Assembly: GCA_964457455.1 (NCBI GenBank)
Contig: CAYWJN010000091.1
Span: forward strand, 1-9,657
DNA: 9,657 nucleotides
Origin: JABMPU01 sp964457455
GTDB taxonomy: Bacteria; Cloacimonadota; Cloacimonadia; Cloacimonadales; TCS61
Direction of reading: 5' to 3'
Below are positions 5,819 to 9,657 of this stretch, one piece after another. How positions within the stretch are numbered: the first letter of the stretch is position 1; the number at the start of each line of letters is the position of its first letter. Below the pieces are notes generated by a model. It did no database searches. It saw only the letters and a program-made list of their open reading frames with translations, and was not told the DNA's origin. Made by a program: the position numbers and the translations under genes.

Positions 5819-8800
5819 ATGAGAAGAATACTGATTACAGCTATTATCATTTTGGTATTCAGTAATATATTCGCTGATTATGTAGCTGTTGAAAATGCAA
5901 CAAATGTAGCTAAAAACTTGTTTATTGAAAAGAGAGGTTTTGAGGAAGCAAGAGGGTTAGAAATTTCGGAAGTCTTTAACGAGATGTATAATACTAAAAT
6001 GCTCTATTACTTCATGAATTATAACAAGGGAGGTTTTGTAATTATTGCAGCAGATGATGCTGCACCACCTGTATTAGGATACTGTTTTAATAATGAATAT
6101 GGTACAGAAAATCATCCTCCTCAGTTTGATTGGTTGATGAATTTGTATCGAGAGCAAATGATGTATATAATAGATAATAATCTATCGAGAACCGAGCAGA
6201 CAAGAGAAGAATGGTTAAGGTTTTCTGTTTCCCAAAAAGAGTTTCAACCAATCGAAAATTTACGAGATGTAGAACCATTAATAACATCACAATGGAATCA
6301 AAATAATACGTGGAATCAGTATTGTCCTGCTGATCCGTTAGGACCGGGTGGTCATACATTAGCGGGTTGTGTTGCTGTTGCTATGGCTCAAGTAATGAAT
6401 TATTGGGAACATCCTTCGCAGGGTTCGGGTTCACATTCCTATTATCACCCAGACTATGGAAATATTTCAGCAAATTTCGAAAATACAACCTACAATTGGA
6501 ACGATATGCTCGACAATACTACTACAAATTCTTCCAGAGAACTCCTTTTTCATTGTGGAGTTGGAGTTAACATGAATTATGGCCCTTTTAGTTCTGGAGC
6601 TTATTCTTCTGATGTAGGTGATGCAATGGAGGATTTTTTCTACTATAATTCTTATGCTTCATTTAAATCGAAATCTTCTTTTAGTAACATTGATTGGGAA
6701 AATATGATAATAGAACAACTGGATAATGCTTTTCCTCTCTATTATAGAGGTCAAGGTACTGGAGGACATGCTTTCATACTTGATGGATATCAAAATACTA
6801 ATCATTTTCATTTTAATTGGGGCTGGTCAGGAGGTTATGATGGTTATTACTATCTAACAGATTTAACTCCTGGTCCTTATAATTTCACTAATAGTCAATG
6901 GGCTTATTTTAATCTTATTCCAGCCGCAGCTGTTAATGGTAGTGTAACATTAATGGGAGGAAGTGGAAATGTACAATTAGTAGACATTGTATTTGAAAAC
7001 TTATCTATTGGTGGAGAATATACAATTCATCCGGATGCAGATGGAATCTTTAATAACATAAATCTACCTACAGGTTCGTATAGAATAACATATTCTCTAG
7101 CGGGATATCATGATTATGTAATTTATCCATTTTATATCAACGCGAATTCTCTGATAGTTGAAATCCCAAATGTAGATCTAATCCCGATAATGAATGGTGT
7201 TATTTTTGTGAATCAGGATGGCTCAGGTGATTTTACCAATATCTCATACGCTGTACAAGCTGTTGATGAAAGTGCTATAATCTATGTATATGGTCCAGAT
7301 ACATACACAGGAGAAAATAACCGCAATATATACTGGAATGGAAATCAAAAACATATTTGCTTGTTTGGTTTAAATAATCCCTTAATTGTATGCACTGAAG
7401 AAGGTAGTTATGTCTTTAAAATTATCAATGGAAACGAAGACGATGTTATTCGTGGGTTTGAGATAACAAATAATAACTACGATATGGGAAGCAACAGTGC
7501 TATTATTATTAATGGTGGATCCCCCATAATAAGAGACAATTACATCTATGATTGGATATCCTGTGCTTATGCATATACAAATGGTGGTGCCATTAACATT
7601 ACCTATACTAATGATGCATTCATTTATAATAATACTTTTGAAAATGTGAGAGCTTTCTTTGGAGGAGCAATTTCTTGTAGCCATTCAACTTTAGAAATTT
7701 CAAATAATAGTTTCATCAATAATACAAGTTGGTATGACAGTCAAGGGACAGGCTATGCTGGAACAGGTGGAGCCCTTGACGGTGTTAATTGTACAATTAA
7801 TCTTCATGACAATACTTTCTCATTAAATGAATCTTACAATGGTGGTGCTGCCGTAGATTTATCTAATTGTACATCTACGAGCATAATTCAGAAAAACACT
7901 TTCTCAGAAAATGTTTTTGTTTCTTTGGAACAGTTAGGACAACCATGTTCTGCTCTGAGATTAGAATGTTCTGATATTGATGTTTCATATAATAAATTCA
8001 TTAATAATCATCAGCTTGTTGCTGGTTTTATTCCAGCTCTGTATATGAATTCTAACAATAATGTTTTCAATAACACATTCATAGGAAATGACTGCTGCAT
8101 ATATAATGAACAAAATTCTAATGTTTACAACTGCATTTTTGCTAATAATGATTTTTTTGGTGGTGGTAGCTCATTTGAATATTGTCTTGAATACAATACA
8201 ACTTATCAATCTTCACTTCCTGAATTTGGAGAAGGTTGTTTAATCGGAATCGATCCTCAAATCGACAATAATTATCAACCCGTTTGGAATACAACAATTA
8301 TGTCCCCCTGCATAGACACCGGTGATCCCGCTTCACCTTTCGACCCCGACGATACACCTGCTGATATCGGTGCAGTAAGAGCTGTTACACATGACTTTCA
8401 CCTTACAACTGCAGAACATGACCGTTACCGCTACCGCTCTGTTCCTGTAATAGATAGAGATTATATGCAGCAAGGCTTTGAGACTACCTATATCTGTGCT
8501 CCTGTAGAAGAACAAACTGAGTATTTCAGAATCTTCGATCGGGATGATAACGAAAAAGAATGGTTAGGAAATATAGAAACTTGGATGGGAAATTTAGATA
8601 ATTTAGATTCTGTTAAAGGCTATAAACTTCAAACTACCAGTGATGTAGAGATACCCACATCAGGTCGAACATTGGCTGAGAATACACAAGTAGATCTTGT
8701 TGCAGGAGAAAACTGGGTTGGCTATTTCGTGAAAAAATCTATGGGCATTCAAGAGGTATTCCAGGATATCTGGGCTCACGTAGAATCAATTTACAGCGAA

Positions 8801-9559
8801 GACTGGGCATGGGCAAGCCCAGGTATACCCCCTGAACGCTGTGTTCTAATTTATGGTAAGATGTATATTGTTCGTGTAGACCAAGCTTGCAGTTTTGTAT
8901 ATGGAGATGGAACACCTGTTCCTCCTGAAGAACGAGGAATGACAGAAGGATTCTACTATGTGGAAGCTCCCACATATTCACCCATAAATATCGAAAGCCT
9001 GGATGATTCGACTGTTGTGGAAGTTGGTGTTTTCATGGATGGAGAATGTATCGGAGCAACGCAGGTGGAAGAATTTCCTCTTCAAATATTAGCATTCGCA
9101 CCTGAAGGTAGTCGCGGTTCCGGAGATATAACATTCGATTTCTATTATGGAGGTAGAAGTTACAAACATGCACAAGATTACAAAGTTCTGAATAAAGAAA
9201 CAGGACAATATGTTAGTTCAAAAATAAAACTTCGTCCCTATGAATTTACAACCATCTGCTTTGGTAATCCTCCAACTCCTCCCAAGTTTACACTTTCAGG
9301 TAATTATCCCAATCCGTTCAACCCGACTACTACTATCAGTTATTCTATTCCGTCGGATGGAAATGTCGAACTTATTGTTTATAACATCAGAGGGCAAAAA
9401 GTTAAGACACTTATAAGTGGAACACAACCAACAGGTGTTTACAATGTAACCTGGAATGGAAAAGATGAAAATGACAGGTCAGTATCGAGCGGTGTATATC
9501 TCTATAAACTAAGGTCATCAGGAAAAACCGCTGTTAAGAAGATGCTGCTTTTGAAGTAA
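5819..9559 (+). CDS. Secreted C10-family (streptopain-like) cysteine protease with beta-helix and C-terminal sorting domain
   Basis: This 1246-residue exported protein has a signal peptide at about 1-19 (MRRILITAIIILVFSNIFA). A Spi/streptopain-type propeptide (about 21-125) contains GGFVIIAADDAAPPVLGY. The C10 peptidase domain (about 150-368) has the catalytic Cys184 in LAGCVAVAMAQVMNYW, His317 in GGHAFILDGY, and the NWGWSGGYDGYY motif from Asn333. Residues 370-455 resemble a carboxypeptidase-regulatory-like beta domain. Residues 461-850 form an Asn-rich right-handed beta-helix with repeated 'NN-TF-NN' turns, ending in CIDTGDPASPFDPDDTPADIGAV. Residues 855-1150 form a further beta-rich module (VEVGVFMDGECIGATQV, PLQILAF). 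The tail 1159-1246 begins NYPNPFNPTTTISYSIP, a type IX/FlgD-like sorting domain. AAGGAG (5807-5812) sits 6 nt before the ATG. Family is secure and activity likely; substrate unknown. Confidence 0.93.
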   Translation: MRRILITAIIILVFSNIFADYVAVENATNVAKNLFIEKRGFEEARGLEISEVFNEMYNTKMLYYFMNYNKGGFVIIAADDAAPPVLGYCFNNEYGTENHPPQFDWLMNLYREQMMYIIDNNLSRTEQTREEWLRFSVSQKEFQPIENLRDVEPLITSQWNQNNTWNQYCPADPLGPGGHTLAGCVAVAMAQVMNYWEHPSQGSGSHSYYHPDYGNISANFENTTYNWNDMLDNTTTNSSRELLFHCGVGVNMNYGPFSSGAYSSDVGDAMEDFFYYNSYASFKSKSSFSNIDWENMIIEQLDNAFPLYYRGQGTGGHAFILDGYQNTNHFHFNWGWSGGYDGYYYLTDLTPGPYNFTNSQWAYFNLIPAAAVNGSVTLMGGSGNVQLVDIVFENLSIGGEYTIHPDADGIFNNINLPTGSYRITYSLAGYHDYVIYPFYINANSLIVEIPNVDLIPIMNGVIFVNQDGSGDFTNISYAVQAVDESAIIYVYGPDTYTGENNRNIYWNGNQKHICLFGLNNPLIVCTEEGSYVFKIINGNEDDVIRGFEITNNNYDMGSNSAIIINGGSPIIRDNYIYDWISCAYAYTNGGAINITYTNDAFIYNNTFENVRAFFGGAISCSHSTLEISNNSFINNTSWYDSQGTGYAGTGGALDGVNCTINLHDNTFSLNESYNGGAAVDLSNCTSTSIIQKNTFSENVFVSLEQLGQPCSALRLECSDIDVSYNKFINNHQLVAGFIPALYMNSNNNVFNNTFIGNDCCIYNEQNSNVYNCIFANNDFFGGGSSFEYCLEYNTTYQSSLPEFGEGCLIGIDPQIDNNYQPVWNTTIMSPCIDTGDPASPFDPDDTPADIGAVRAVTHDFHLTTAEHDRYRYRSVPVIDRDYMQQGFETTYICAPVEEQTEYFRIFDRDDNEKEWLGNIETWMGNLDNLDSVKGYKLQTTSDVEIPTSGRTLAENTQVDLVAGENWVGYFVKKSMGIQEVFQDIWAHVESIYSEDWAWASPGIPPERCVLIYGKMYIVRVDQACSFVYGDGTPVPPEERGMTEGFYYVEAPTYSPINIESLDDSTVVEVGVFMDGECIGATQVEEFPLQILAFAPEGSRGSGDITFDFYYGGRSYKHAQDYKVLNKETGQYVSSKIKLRPYEFTTICFGNPPTPPKFTLSGNYPNPFNPTTTISYSIPSDGNVELIVYNIRGQKVKTLISGTQPTGVYNVTWNGKDENDRSVSSGVYLYKLRSSGKTAVKKMLLLK

Positions 9560-9564
9560 TGTAA

Positions 9565-9583
9565 CACAAACCTCTGGTTTGTG
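9565..9583. repeat. Perfect 8-bp hairpin, TCT loop
   Basis: CACAAACC (9565-9572) and GGTTTGTG (9576-9583) pair exactly around TCT, 5 bp after the protease stop codon. No T-tract follows. Its loop and C-G closing pair match the other small intergenic hairpins in this window. Confidence 0.6.
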
Positions 9584-9590
9584 GCAAAAC

Positions 9591-9637
9591 AACCTTGCGA
9601 ATGGCTGGCTTTAGTCAGCCTTCGCAATGGTTTTCTT
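9591..9637 (+). terminator. Probable intrinsic terminator of the protease gene
   Basis: TTGCGAA (9595-9601) pairs with TTCGCAA (9621-9627). Inside it, after a bulged T, GGCTG (9603-9607) pairs with CAGCC (9616-9620). Outside it, AACC (9591-9594) can pair with GGTT (9629-9632) past a bulged T. The long stem runs into TTTTCTT at 9631-9637. It is placed about 30 bp after the protease stop. It might equally be another dispersed palindrome that happens to precede T's. Confidence 0.6.
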
Positions 9638-9657
9638 GTCTCGAGTCAAGCCCGAAA

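Noticed and set aside
9565..9583. Hairpin directly after the protease as its terminator
   Set aside because: The stem is perfect but is followed by GCAAAAC rather than T's; the longer stem at 9591-9637 with TTTTCTT is the better candidate.

Overview
The window is AT-rich bacterial DNA from a fragmented assembly: it holds two runs of exactly 100 N. The best guess at the source is a Cloacimonadota-like (WWE1) organism, or a related lineage of the Fibrobacterota-Chlorobiota-Bacteroidota (FCB) group such as Marinimicrobia or Ignavibacteria. The grounds are the low GC, the large secreted protein ending in a 'NYPNPFNPTT' type-IX/FlgD-like sorting tail, the GldA/GldF/GldG/DUF4340 transporter block, and palindrome-rich intergenic DNA. 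This assignment is inference; no rRNA or marker gene is present.

Layout, all genes on the + strand. (1) 1-65: probable last codons of an upstream gene. (2) 82-1455: complete GlcD-type FAD-linked 2-hydroxyacid dehydrogenase. (3) 1456-1915: gene-free, repeat-rich spacer with several small hairpins and A-rich low-complexity DNA. (4) 1916-5277: an ABC transporter operon. The ATPase is complete and overlaps the permease start by 4 bp. The permease, the Gldg-family auxiliary protein and the DUF4340 protein are all cut by the two assembly gaps. Read straight through, 2851-5277 looks like one 808-residue protein, but it is three different genes joined across padding. (5) 5278-5818: gene-free and unusually dense in hairpins, including a 14-bp near-perfect palindrome and a pair of hairpins that look like the 3' end of a minus-strand RNA (GAAA loops followed by a T-tract). 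(6) 5819-9559: a 1246-residue secreted C10 (streptopain-like) cysteine protease with a propeptide, a right-handed beta-helix region and a C-terminal sorting domain. (7) 9560-9657: a palindrome followed by a likely intrinsic terminator.

The GlcD protein is a cytoplasmic or membrane-associated oxidoreductase that would feed electrons from a hydroxy acid such as lactate or glycolate into metabolism. The ABC block would form an inner-membrane transporter with a periplasmic-facing auxiliary subunit; its substrate is unknown outside the gliding bacteria. The protease is an exported cargo protein. Nothing in the window shows that the three units act in one pathway.

The best candidates for something undescribed are non-coding. 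One is a set of intergenic hairpins whose stems differ but whose loops share a C-TC(C/T)-G core. The other is the possible minus-strand RNA at 5703-5768. In the protease gene, GC rises from about 25% to about 49% near position 8280, where the protein passes from the beta-helix to its C-terminal module, suggesting modular assembly.
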